A program made the position numbers and the translations under genes. Under the pieces are notes generated by a model. The model made no database searches, was not told the origin of the DNA, and saw only the letters and a program-made list of their open reading frames with translations. A stretch of 64,000 nucleotides of DNA from JAIBJN01 sp963839745 (GTDB lineage: Bacteria > Actinomycetota > Thermoleophilia > Gaiellales > Gaiellaceae), in contig CAWIWC010000013.1 in the NCBI GenBank assembly GCA_963839745.1, forward strand, positions 52,116 through 116,115, in the 5' to 3' direction. Shown one piece after another: positions 54,513 to 64,000 of the stretch. Position 1 is the stretch's first letter. Each line of letters opens with the position of its first letter.

Positions 54513-57500
54513 CTAGCGGTTTTTGCGCCGCCCGAGCAACGGCCCAAGAAAGAGCGCGAGCACGCCGAGGGGAATGGCCACGAGATCGAACCTGCGGGCC
54601 GCCTGAGCGAACCGCTCTGGACGGTAGGAGATCGTGAGCTCGTACGATCCCGTCCACGGGATGCGCCATCCGTTGGCGTACCCGTTGACACGAAAATGCG
54701 TGACGTCGCCGGTGTCGCGTCCCGAGGTCTCGATTTTCCATCCGGGCGCGAACGTTTCCGCTGCGACGAGTACGAACGGATGATCCGCGCCCCGGACCCG
54801 CACGCGGAACTCGCCCGGGGCGGTCCGCCGATAAGAGATTTCGGGAAGTCGAGCCAGTGGGCGTACGGCCAGGCCTACGTCGGGGGCGCGCGCGGCAACC
54901 GTGACTCGGCGGTACTCGGTCTCGGTCGCGCGCCGACCACCGCGATCGCCATCGGCGTAGAGGAACAGGAACGCGGCTCCCGTGCCTGCCGCCGGGGTAA
55001 GTGTTTCATCGAACTGATGCCAACCGGGTGAGGCGTCGAGCGGAGGTAAACGGCGCATCGATCGGGGCCCTCCTGCCAGAGACAGAGGCGCGCCGAGTGC
55101 CCCGTTACACCTCGGTAGAAAAGTTGCAGCCGCAGCGCCTTACCGGCCCGGGCCGCGTCGATCGGAATCGCCACGCAGGCCGAATGCTCCCGGGCCGTAA
55201 GTCGGAGTGTCGCCCCGTCGCCGCTTCCGGTGATGCCCGCCGAGATCCCGACTTCTCCCAGGGAGCGGTCGTCGTACTTGTTGCAGTCTCCGACGCGTTC
55301 TGCGTGCGACGGCCGGAATGCGATCGGTTCCGGCGGATAGAGCGTTCGGCCCTCAGGCAGGTCCGCCGGATTCAAGACGGCAATCCGCCGCCTGGCGTCT
55401 TCCGATTCCCCGACCGCAAAGCGCCGCGAGCCGACGCTGACGGCGAAGGGTGGCTCGGGGGCCGGTACAGAGACAAGAGGTGGACGGAACGCGTTGTCGG
55501 CCTTCTCTCCGAGCGACCGAAGGACCACGGCGTCTCGCTCGACGTCGACGGCGAGCCAATCGCCCGGCGCCTTCGGCTGCACCACCCGCGTCTGCCCGGT
55601 CGGGATCCCGTCCAGCGTGCCGCCGGCTTTCGGCTGAACAAGCGCGGCATGTTGCGCCATTGCAAGTGTCCGATAGAGAGCGCCGAGGCTGCTTCCGTCC
55701 TGAATCAACGGCACCGCCGGGTACACCTCGGGTGTCCGCACTCCCGGCGCCTCGTAGATGACGGCTTGCCCAAATCCGCGGAGGCGGCGAAGCCCGTCCA
55801 CGCCTGCCAGGCGACTCGCCAACAGGCCGGGCGACACGAACGACCGATCAGGGAAAGCAGTATCGAGGTCGTGCCGAAGAACGACGTATCTCGCTCCCAG
55901 CGCCTGCAGAACTCCGGTCACATCACCTTGACCGCTCACGACCTCCTCCTGCAGTTGGCCGACGAGGGAGTCGACCACGGGATCACGGAAGTACGTTTCG
56001 GGCAGGGGCTCGATAACCGGGCGGTCGATGAGATGGTGCAGGAACGAAGCGCCGTAGTAGCCCCACGTGGTTGGTGTCTGGTAGTAGTCGAGCCGCGGCA
56101 GGACCACGACTTTGCCGCCGTCCGGTTGGCGCTCGAGGTACGCGGCGGCGGCTCGCCAGCCGGATGGGACGCGAACGTGCGCCGAGGGAAGGAGTGGGCG
56201 CTCGGTCGGAACAACGGCTCCCGTGAGCAGTGGATGCGCGTAAACCGCCCCGCCCGCGATCACAAGTGCCGCGGCGGCGGCTCCGACCCACCGCGAGAGC
56301 GAGACGAGCCGGGAGATCGCGAGCGCCGCGAGAAGGGCAAAGACGAGCACGAGCACGAGTCCCATCTTCGTCGGCTCGCGCAGGAGCCAGAAGCCCGGCA
56401 TATTGTCGTAGAACCACCCGTTCGTCCCCGCGAGCGGGCCATGGAGCCCCTTCATGACCCAGATCGCCAGCACGCCGACTACCGCCAAGACGAGCGCCAC
56501 GATGCGCCGCCGGCGTTCTACGAGGACGAGGCCGAGCGCTGCGGCGACGGCAGGCACGTATTGAAGCGCTGCGAATGGCGCTCGTTCGAGCCGGGCAGAA
56601 AACGGAAAGTACTCCGGATACGGCCACGACCAGAGAGACGTGAATGCAACGACGTTGGACAGGTGTCCGCGCACATGCGTCCAGGCCCACTCGTCGACGC
56701 TCTCGACCGCGAAGCGCTCGTCAAAGGTGGAACCCGTGATCGTGAGGACCGCGGGAACGATCCACCACAGGTTGAAGAGCAGCGCAAGGGGCATGCCGGC
56801 GAGCAGGAACCGACCCACCCGCCGCGGGGCGCGGCGACCGTGCGCGGCCCAAGCGAGCAGCCCGGAGATGGCGACCCAGACGAGCACAAGGGCGAGATGC
56901 GGCGGGTTCACGAAGACGAATCCGCACGACAAAGACGCCAGCGCGAACACGAGCGGACGCGGCCCGGCCTCGCCCCCGGCACGGATCACGAGGCCGCCCA
57001 GGACGGCGGCCGCGATCATGGCCACGAGCGGCACGGGGTCGAACGCGAGCGTCAGGCGGTAGGAGCTGAACAGCGGCACGAAGCCCGCGACGGCAGCGGC
57101 AAGCGGCGAGCTCACGAGGCCGCGGGCAAGAAAGACGACCGCCGCGGCAGTGCCGGCCACGAGCACCGTGAGCCAGAGCCGCTGAAACGCGACCTCGCCA
57201 AACCCGAGCCACGAGAAGAGGCGGAGACCCTCGTAATACGGCAGCGAGACGATCGGATACCCGGGCGCTCCCGCACCGGTCTCGAACCCGTTCCAGTGAG
57301 CCCGGTACTCGCTCCCCGGGGCGACCGGCGGTGCGAGATCGCCTCCCGCGAGCGCTGCATCGCCCCGGAACCACGTCTGCACCGAGAGTGCGGCGACGAG
57401 TGAAGGAACCGCGTAGGCGAAAGCGACCGGAGGAATCCTCGACCCGAGCCGGGCGACGGCCGAGAGGACCGCCCCGGACAAACCGCCCGGCGAGCGCGTT

Positions 57501-57532
57501 CGCCGGTCTTTCGTCAGCGTAGGCGCCGTCAA
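54513..57532 (-). CDS. Very large polytopic membrane protein (glycosyltransferase-C-like), frameshifted
   Basis: About 1006 residues after adding one base near 55030. The N-terminal half has about a dozen hydrophobic helices with 'FNLWWIVPAVLTITGSTFDE' and 'MPGFWLLREPTKMGLVLVLV'. The C-terminal half is a large outer domain, ending (after the shift) in 'FAPGWKIETSGRDTG' and a last helix 'FDLVAIPLGVLALFLGPLLG' with a basic tail. It resembles the big membrane proteins (YfhO/arabinofuranosyltransferase-like) of envelope glycan loci. The TTG start at 57532 overlaps the stop of the upstream GT fusion gene by four bases. Confidence 0.75.
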
Positions 57533-60500
57533 GGCCGCGCCACGTCGTGGCCGAGCCGCGAGCGAACGCGCGCCTTGGGGGTCTCGGTGGCCAGCGCGTC
57601 GACGGACGACGCGGGGAGGGTCTCCGACACAGACTGCGCGATCGCCAAGAGCTCGTCTGCAGTCGCCTCCCACGAGAAGGTGTTCCCCCATTCGATGGCA
57701 GCCCGTCGCACCATCTCGTATCGCTCGGGCTCGCTCACGAGCGCCACTGCTGCGCGCCCCAGGGCCTCCGGGTCTCCCGCTGGTCCCAGGAGCCCCGTCT
57801 CGCCGGGGCGGATGGAATCCCTGATCCCTGGAACGTCGTAGCCGGCCGCCGGGGTTCCGACGGAGTTCGCCTCGACGACGACGAGGCCCCAGCCTTCCCG
57901 GACGGACGGCACGAGAAGGCAGTGAGCTCTGGCCATCCGCTCGTAAAGCTCCCGCCTTGAGAGACGACCGAGCAGCTCGGCGCCCGGTGGAAGCTCACGA
58001 CGCAGTTTCGCCTCGAGGGGCCCTTGGCCGATCAACCAGAGCCGCGCGTCGGGCACCGCGCGCTTGATGGTGCGGAACGCCTGCAGGGCGTGGTCTGGGC
58101 GCTTGTTCGCCGTGAGCCGCCCAACGAAGAGAAACGTCGGTGTCGGCTCCTTCGGCAAGCCGGAGAGCCCCGGCGGCGGCTCGTCCCGGCCGTTGGCTAT
58201 CACGGCCACGTCTGAAAGCCCCACATCGCGAAGGTCGGCGCGAGTCGAGGGAGACACAGCGACAACCGGCGTCTCGCGATAGAGACTGAGAAGACGGAGC
58301 TCGAGCCAGCGACCCGCCTTGGCGAGTGGCCGGGGGAGCTCGGCGTCCCAGACATCCGCCGCCAACTGGTGGAACACGGCCAGCGTCGCCGGGAGCCGGC
58401 TTCGCCACAGCGGTGTCAGAAACGGAATCGTGTTCACGCTCTCGACCACGATGTCGAACCCACGCAGCCGGGCCAGCTCGCGTTGGACGCGAAGGTGGAA
58501 CGCGCCGGTCCGAAGACGTCCGAGCCTCCGAACGTGGACTCCATCAATGCGCGCCGTCGCAGGCGCGCCGACGAACCGCGAGGAGAGTTGCGTGACGTCG
58601 TAACCGCGGCTTGCCCATCGCTTTGCAATCTCGTGAGTGAAGATTTCGGCCCCGCCTGCCTCCGGATTCTCCACATCGCGCCAGTTGATGAAGCAAACTC
58701 GCGGGTGCCGTAGCCGGCGATGCGGCACCCGGGCGCTCCGTCCCGCTGTGGTCTTCGAGCCGTCGCCCCGATACGTGTCGAGGATGTAGTGACGGTAGAA
58801 GATGGCCAGGGTGTCGAGGCCGATTCCGAGCGTGGCGCGAGGATCGACATGGCTTGCGAATCGGTAGTCGATTCGCACAGGCGCCTCGAACACACGCGCG
58901 AAGCCCAGGCTGCGGGCGACGACGAGAAACTCCAGGTCGAAGGCGTACCGCTTCTCGAGCATCCGCGGCAACACCGCGGCGAGGACGTCACGGCGAATCA
59001 GCTTCAGACCCGTCTGCGTGTCGTGCACGTTCACGCGGAAGAGAAGTCGCGTGAGCTTGTGGTACGTCCAGCTGAGCAGGCGGCGTAGCGGCGGGTAATA
59101 GACGTCCGAAAGCGGGTGCCGCTTCGAGCCCAGGACGACGTCAGGATCATAGAGCCGCATCAGCGTGAGGAAGGAGGGCAGCGCCTCCACCGCGATGTCG
59201 CCGTCGGCGTCGCAGAAGGCGACGTACTCCCCGCGAGCCTCTCTCAGTCCGACCCGAAGGGCGTGCCCCTTTCCCTCACGCAGCGGATACTCGATGACCC
59301 GGACGCGGTCGGAGCCGAACGAGTGGGCCGATGGAGACCGTCTCGTCTGTGCTGCCGTCGGAGACGATGATCAGCTCGTACGAACCAACCTCGTCGAGCT
59401 GCTGGAGCAGCCCTTCGACGACGGCCCGCAAGCCTCCGGCGGCGTTGTGGCAGGGGAGGACGACCGAAAGCTCGAGAGTCCCGGGCTGTGCGAGCGGAGC
59501 GAGGGGCTCAGCCGTCGGCCGGCCGAGCCGTGGTCGCCAGCGGCAGATGGATGCGGCAGCCTGGTACTGGAGGAATGCGACCACGGCCGCCACGATCGCT
59601 GTGACCATCGCGACCTGCTCGGCGGTCTCGTGAAAGGCGGCGATCGCCGCCGCCTCGACGACGACCCCGGCGAGCGAAAACAGGTACGCGCGCGACGCCA
59701 TCGCGATGTGGAAGTAGACGAGCACGTTCACGACGGCCATCCAGCCCATCGCGACCGCGAGGATCGGAAGAAGATCTGCCGCGTCCGCGAAGCTCTCGCC
59801 GAAGGCGAGTACGATCAGCGGCTCCCGCAGCACGAACAGCCCGGCGAAGCCGATAAGCGCTAGGACTCCGACGCCGATTGTGCTCGCTCGCAGCCACCGC
59901 ATTCGCTCGGCGTCATCGGCTCGCGCAGCGACGAAGCGCGGAAAAGCGACGATGCTGACCGCAGCGGGCAGAAAAAGAAGCGCCCGCGCGACAAGGCCGG
60001 CGCTCGAGTAGTAGCCGGAATCGTCTCCACCGAGGAAATGACGGGCGAGCGCGATGTCCGCCTCGGCTAAGACCCAGAAGCACGTCAGGCCGAGGAGGGC
60101 CGTTCCAAAGTCGCCGCGGACGGCGGTGAGCGTTCTTCGTGCCGCCCGCCACGCCCGGCGACTGATCCGCAGGACGCGGAACGCCAGCGGCACCGTGAGC
60201 ACCGCGGCCAGTGCGGTTGCGAGAATGGCGCCGATGACGCCGAATCCCGCCCAGACGAGCGCGATCCCGAGAGCAAGGCGGAGAAGCGGGGCGGCGACCT
60301 GCAAGGCCGCGAGGGCCTGGAACCGGTGCTCGCCCTGCAGCACGCCCTGGGCGACGCTCGTCGGGACGGACGCCACGACGAAAGGCGCGAGCAAGACCGC
60401 CGAGACGAGATCGACGTCCAGGAAGAGGCTCACGAGCGGGGCGAGGAGGACGACCGCTACCCCCGAGGCCCAGGCGAAAGGCATCATGGTCTTGAGAGCG

Positions 60501-60889
60501 CTCTCCGCAAGCCCTTGGACGTCGTCCTCGCGGCCGGTGGCGCGCAGTGTCGCCGTCTTGTCGGCGACCGCCGTCTGGACGACGCCGAACGGCACCGACA
60601 GAACGAGCATGATTGCGAGGAGTGCCGCGAGCGCGCCGTAGTCGGACGGCCCAAGCATTCGACTGATGACGACGTGGAAGAGGTAGTTCGAGCCGTTGGC
60701 GAAGGCCAGGACGGCGAGCAGCAGAGCGGTCTGACCCCAGAAGGCGTGCAGCCCGGCGGACCGGGACGTAGCCCCCCACGCCGCTCTCCATCGGTTGACC
60801 CCGAAACCGCTCAGAGGACCCCCATCTCCTCGCTGGCCGCTCCTCTGTCCCGACTGGCAGAGTAGCGGCGGATGAAAAAGGCCGTGCAA
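57529..60889 (-). CDS. Flippase-GT2-GT4 three-part fusion protein, frameshifted
   Basis: About 1,119 residues once one base is removed near 59325. Part 1 (to ~residue 440) is a Wzx-type polysaccharide flippase with 12-14 helices ('NGSNYLFHVVISRMLGPSDY'). Part 2 is a GT2 dolichol-phosphate-mannose-synthase-like domain: 'LSVVLPCHNAAGGLRAVVEG', 'YELIIVSDGSTDETVS', then after the shift 'EYVAFCDADGDIAVEALPS' and 'LLFRVNVHDTQTGLKLIRRD'. Part 3 (last ~390) is a GT4 transferase: 'INWRDVENPEAGGAEIFTHE', 'LFVGRLTANKRPDHALQAFR', 'LLVPSVREGWGLVVVEANSV'. There is no start codon or Shine-Dalgarno between the parts. It could also be read as separate genes if the indel is real. Confidence 0.78.
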
Positions 60890-62579
60890 CGCGCCGTCCG
60901 TTCGCCTCGCCCGCTGCCTGACAGCTCGGCAGAAACGGTCGACCGAGGCGCGTGGTGGGCACCGGGAGCGACCGGCGGGTGGTCCCTCGCCGTTGCCGTG
61001 CCGCTGGCTCTCGCGCTCGTTTGCCTGCGCTCGTTCACGGACGGCGGGTACCTCCTGCAGGTCGACAGCGTCTTCGGGCCGCGTCCCGGTTCCGTGCCCT
61101 CCGGTTTCGGGGCGCCCGTCGCGTTTCTCCAGGCAGCTGGGGTCGAGCTGTTCGGCGGCGAGCTCGTGGGACGTGTCTACGCGGCCGGGGCGCTCTTCCT
61201 CGCGGGATTCGGGCCGATGGTCCTGCTGCGCCGGGCGCCGTGGTACGCCCGATCCGCCGCCGCTTTCCTTGGTGCTCTCAATCCATGGGTCTACGACCGT
61301 ATGGTCGATGGGCAGTGGGGGGTTGTCGTCGCTGCCGCGGGGCTCTTTCTCTGGGTAGCTGCTTGGGAGGCGTTACAGGCGAGCCCGGGCGCCTACCGGG
61401 CGTTGATGCTTGCGCTCACCGGCGCGGCAATCGCGGCATTCGCCCCGCAGATGCTCGGCCTGGTCGCCGTGCTCATGATCGTTGGAAGCCTCTGGTACCG
61501 GATCTGGAGAGACCGCACCCGACTGCTTTGGACGGGCGCCTCGGCCGCGATGCTCGGTTTCCTTCTGTCGTACGCCGCGATCTCGTTCTTTCTCAGCGAG
61601 CAGGCGGGCGGCTACGGAACCGTCAGGCAGTTCAGTCGGGCCGACTTCGTGTTCTTCCGCTCGGTTGCAGGCGACGACTACGGGCTGCTCGCGAGCCTTG
61701 CGGGCCTATATGGCTACTGGGGAGAGCGGATCGGGACGGTTCCCTCCTGCAAACGAGGACGCCTCCTGGTGGCCGCTCGCCGCAGCGGTGATCGTGGCCG
61801 CCGCGCTCGCCGGGGCTTGGTTCCAACGGCACCGCGCCTGGCTGCTCATCTGTGGTCTCCTCGGCCTCGCCGTCAGCGCCAGCACGGCGTTCCCGGCAGG
61901 GTTGGAAGGTGCCGTCTGGCTCTCGGACCGCATCCCACTCGCCGGCGCGTACCGGGAGCCGCAGAAGTGGAGCGCGCTCTGGCTCCTCGCGCTCGTCACG
62001 CTCTCCGCCGGAGCGGTCGAATCGGTTGCAGGGCTCCTACGCCGGCGGCCTCGTTCCCTCGCGCGTGCCGTGGCTCCCGCCCTCGCTTACGTCTTGATCC
62101 TGGCTGCCTTGTTGCCCGCCGGGATCAATCAGATCCGCGCGCTTCCGTCGATAGTCGACCCACTCGAATATCCTGACTATTGGTATCGGACCGAGGACTA
62201 TCTTCGGAGCTCAGTCCCGCGCGACGAGCCCATTATCGTCCTGCCATGGCACCTCTACCAGCCGCTCGCGGCGAGCGAGGGTCGTCTGGTCGCGAACCCG
62301 GCGCGCGCGTTTTTTTCCGGGAACCTCGTCGTGCCGCAAAACCTCGAGATCCCCGGGCGGTTCACGGACGTAACCTCACGCTATGACCGCATCGGTGCCG
62401 TCATCGAGCGCGAAGGATATGGATCGTGCGCCGTTGCGCGGGCAATTCGTGAGGAGAACGTGAACTGGATCCTCGTGCTCGACGGGATGGAAGCTCGGGA
62501 GGTGACCCTGTCTCTGAGGCGGTGCGGCCTCTCATTGGTGCAGGGCCGCCCTGGGCAAACCGCCCTGCTCCGGTCCTGA
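60872..62579 (+). CDS. Large polytopic membrane protein of the polysaccharide locus, frameshifted
   Basis: About 569 residues after removing one G near 61733. The first part carries helices and 'AFLGALNPWVYDRMVDGQWG' (the NPxxYDR...GQW loop seen in large membrane glycosyltransferases); the second has 'SDRIPLAGAYREPQKWSALW', more helices and a C-terminal domain ('DEPIIVLPWHLYQPLAASEG'). Its 'REPQKW' loop parallels 'REPTKM' in the protein encoded at 54513, so the two are probably related. Its ATG overlaps the divergent flippase reading by 18 bases. Confidence 0.75.
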
Positions 62580-62655
62580 AATTCTTACTTTCGTCATCGC
62601 GGCGGCGCTGCTACACTGCCGCATCCCGCTAGGGGTTGCGGGGCAGAGGAAAGGG

Positions 62656-62913
62656 GTGAAAGACCGCATGGGAAGCAAACTTGTCGGCATCCTTGCGATC
62701 CTGAGCATCGGCGGCACCATGGCCTGGGCGGCCACGACCGGCCCGCCCCCGGGGAAGAAGGCCGACGGTCCGGGATACGGCTATGGGGGCGGGAAAGTGA
62801 CGATCTGCCATCACACCCGCTCGAAGAAGAAGCCCTTCGTCACAATTAGGGTGAGCCAACGCGCCTTGAAGGCGCACCTTCGCCACGGCGATACCATCGG
62901 GCCCTGCTCCTAG
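62656..62913 (+). CDS. Small secreted protein with a VTICHHT-type motif
   Basis: An 81-residue (from ATG 62668) or 85-residue (GTG 62656) protein. The signal is 'LVGILAILSIGGTMAWAAT', followed by a Gly/Pro-rich linker and a compact module 'GGKVTICHHTRSKKKPFVTI' then 'ALKAHLRHGDTIGPCS'. The two cysteines and three histidines suggest disulfide or metal binding. The same module occurs on many bacterial exported proteins, function unknown. AGAGGAAAGG precedes the GTG. Confidence 0.8.
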   Translation: MKDRMGSKLVGILAILSIGGTMAWAATTGPPPGKKADGPGYGYGGGKVTICHHTRSKKKPFVTIRVSQRALKAHLRHGDTIGPCS

Positions 62914-63034
62914 CAGGAGGCCGCTGGGCGGATGAGGAGGCCGCGCCGGAGAGACCAGATTCCCGGCGAGGTTTCGTATGCCCTTGTCAGACTCGTCCGC
63001 AGCCGCGGAGGCATGAACGCCTGTTCGGACTCTG

Positions 63035-63937
63035 GTGCGCCGGGTGACTTCTTCTCTTCCAGCCAGTGAAGGCCGGTCCGACGATCTTGCGCCCGGCCGA
63101 GTGAGTTTTATCGTTCCAACCAGGAACTCGGCTCGAACTATCGCCAGTTGTCTCTCGTCGCTTCGTTCGCAGGATTACGCAGACGTCGAGACAATCGTCG
63201 TCGACAACGGCTCAACGGATGGGACGCGTGAAGTCGCAGATCGATTCGCCGATCTCGTTTTCTCAGCCGGACCGGAACGGAGCCGTCAGAGGAATCTCGG
63301 CGCAGCTCGCTCGACCGGAGAGTTTCTGGTCTTCATCGACAGCGACATGATCGTGCCGCCGAGCCTCGCGGGTGAGGTAGCCCGCGGCTTCCGCATCAAA
63401 CCGGAGGTCGCCGCGTTGGTTCTTCCCGAGCGCGCGACTGGAACGGGCTTCTGGGCTCGGTGCCGCTCCCTCGAGAAGGACATCTATCTCGGCGACGAGA
63501 GTATCGAAGCGGCGCGAGCCTTTCGTCGTTCGATCTTTGCGGTAGCCGGAGGTTACGACGAGCGGATTCACGGCGGTGGAGAGGACTGGGACCTGCCGGA
63601 GCGGATAGCCGCGGCTGGAGGACGGCTCGACCGAATACGGGCGACTGTCGTTCACGACGAAGGTCGACTTCGACTCGGCGAGGACCTCGCGACCAAGCTG
63701 TACTACGGCCGTTCGTTCGGCGTCTACCTCAGCAAGCATCGGCGCAGAGCAACAGGGAAGGTGCTTCGGCTCGCGCTCCTGCGAAGGCCAGGATTGCTCG
63801 TCCGAGAGCCGGTGCACGCGGCCGGCCTGGCCGCTTTGAAGGTACTGGAGCTCCTCGCTCTCCTTACGGGGATCGCCATCGGGCGGATTTCCCCTCATCC
63901 GGCTGATCGGCCAACGGAGCGAGGGCCGCCGGTGTAG
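63035..63937 (+). CDS. GT2-family glycosyltransferase
   Basis: A 300-residue GT-A transferase. 'VSFIVPTRNSARTIASCLSS', 'VETIVVDNGSTDGTREVADR', 'GPERSRQRNLGAARSTGEFL' and the DxD 'LVFIDSDMIVPPS' form the nucleotide-sugar site. 'GGYDERIHGGGEDWDLPERI' is the acceptor-site ED block. The C-terminus has one or two hydrophobic stretches ('ALKVLELLALLTGIAIGRIS') and may be membrane-bound. It starts at GTG 63035 or 63044. It probably adds a sugar to the same surface glycan. Confidence 0.9.
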   Translation: MRRVTSSLPASEGRSDDLAPGRVSFIVPTRNSARTIASCLSSLRSQDYADVETIVVDNGSTDGTREVADRFADLVFSAGPERSRQRNLGAARSTGEFLVFIDSDMIVPPSLAGEVARGFRIKPEVAALVLPERATGTGFWARCRSLEKDIYLGDESIEAARAFRRSIFAVAGGYDERIHGGGEDWDLPERIAAAGGRLDRIRATVVHDEGRLRLGEDLATKLYYGRSFGVYLSKHRRRATGKVLRLALLRRPGLLVREPVHAAGLAALKVLELLALLTGIAIGRISPHPADRPTERGPPV

Positions 63938-64000
63938 TGGCGGCCATCTTCGCGAATCCAACCGATGGCCATTTGCTCAGGGGACGACAGCGCGCGGTCC

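Noticed and set aside
55001..57403. 800-residue plus-strand open frame
   Set aside because: Antisense of the large membrane protein; highly charged with no recognisable motif, whereas the minus strand shows membrane helices.

Overview
The window is high-GC DNA that uses ATG, GTG and TTG starts. The gene content fits an actinobacterium, most likely of the Thermoleophilia (Gaiellales/Solirubrobacterales) type. The supports are WhiA beside a gap-pgk-tpiA glycolytic run, an ECF41-type sigma factor, a class I (animal-type) fructose-bisphosphate aldolase with GlpX, and HemQ. Lineage is inferred from gene content; there is no rRNA here.

Layout. 0-9 kb: coiled-coil protein, FAD monooxygenase, PPOX-type flavoprotein, two membrane proteins, a tail-collar-like protein, a frame-disrupted gene and small secreted or membrane ORFs. 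9-18 kb: an eroded repeat region, CorA, tRNA-Gly(CCC), a lone Flp-type pilin, class I aldolase, GlpX, a KhtU/KhtT-like K+/H+ antiporter pair, VOC and cupin proteins, ArgRS. 18-29 kb: M48 protease, phosphoesterase, ECF sigma factor, then the minus-strand block ogt-whiA-gap-pgk-tpiA-gpmI, P5C dehydrogenase, and a FrnE/DsbA-type oxidoreductase with an in-frame TGA at its first redox cysteine. 30-46 kb: UvrC, sirtuin, diadenylate-cyclase-domain protein, GH63-like hydrolase, HemQ, a sigma/anti-sigma pair, a cupredoxin lipoprotein with membrane neighbours, a HYR-domain surface protein, Bcp peroxiredoxin, a YbhN-like protein, an HTH regulator with an unusual C-terminal domain, and a divergent epimerase/ECF41 sigma pair. 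46.75-53.01 kb: an accessory segment bracketed by two 76-bp direct repeats that resemble a tRNA 3' end. 53-64 kb: a surface-polysaccharide locus with glycosyltransferases, a flippase fused to two glycosyltransferase domains, and two very large polytopic membrane proteins.

The strongest new observation is the probable selenoprotein at 28318-28926: the family CPFC redox motif reads TGA-Pro-Phe-Cys, the frame is open on both sides, and a hairpin lies just downstream. Next are the flippase-GT2-GT4 fusion and the repeat-bracketed island.

Caution: at least six conserved genes are split by a single-base frameshift. I list these at their full reconstructed extents and flag the junctions. They may be assembly errors or real lesions.
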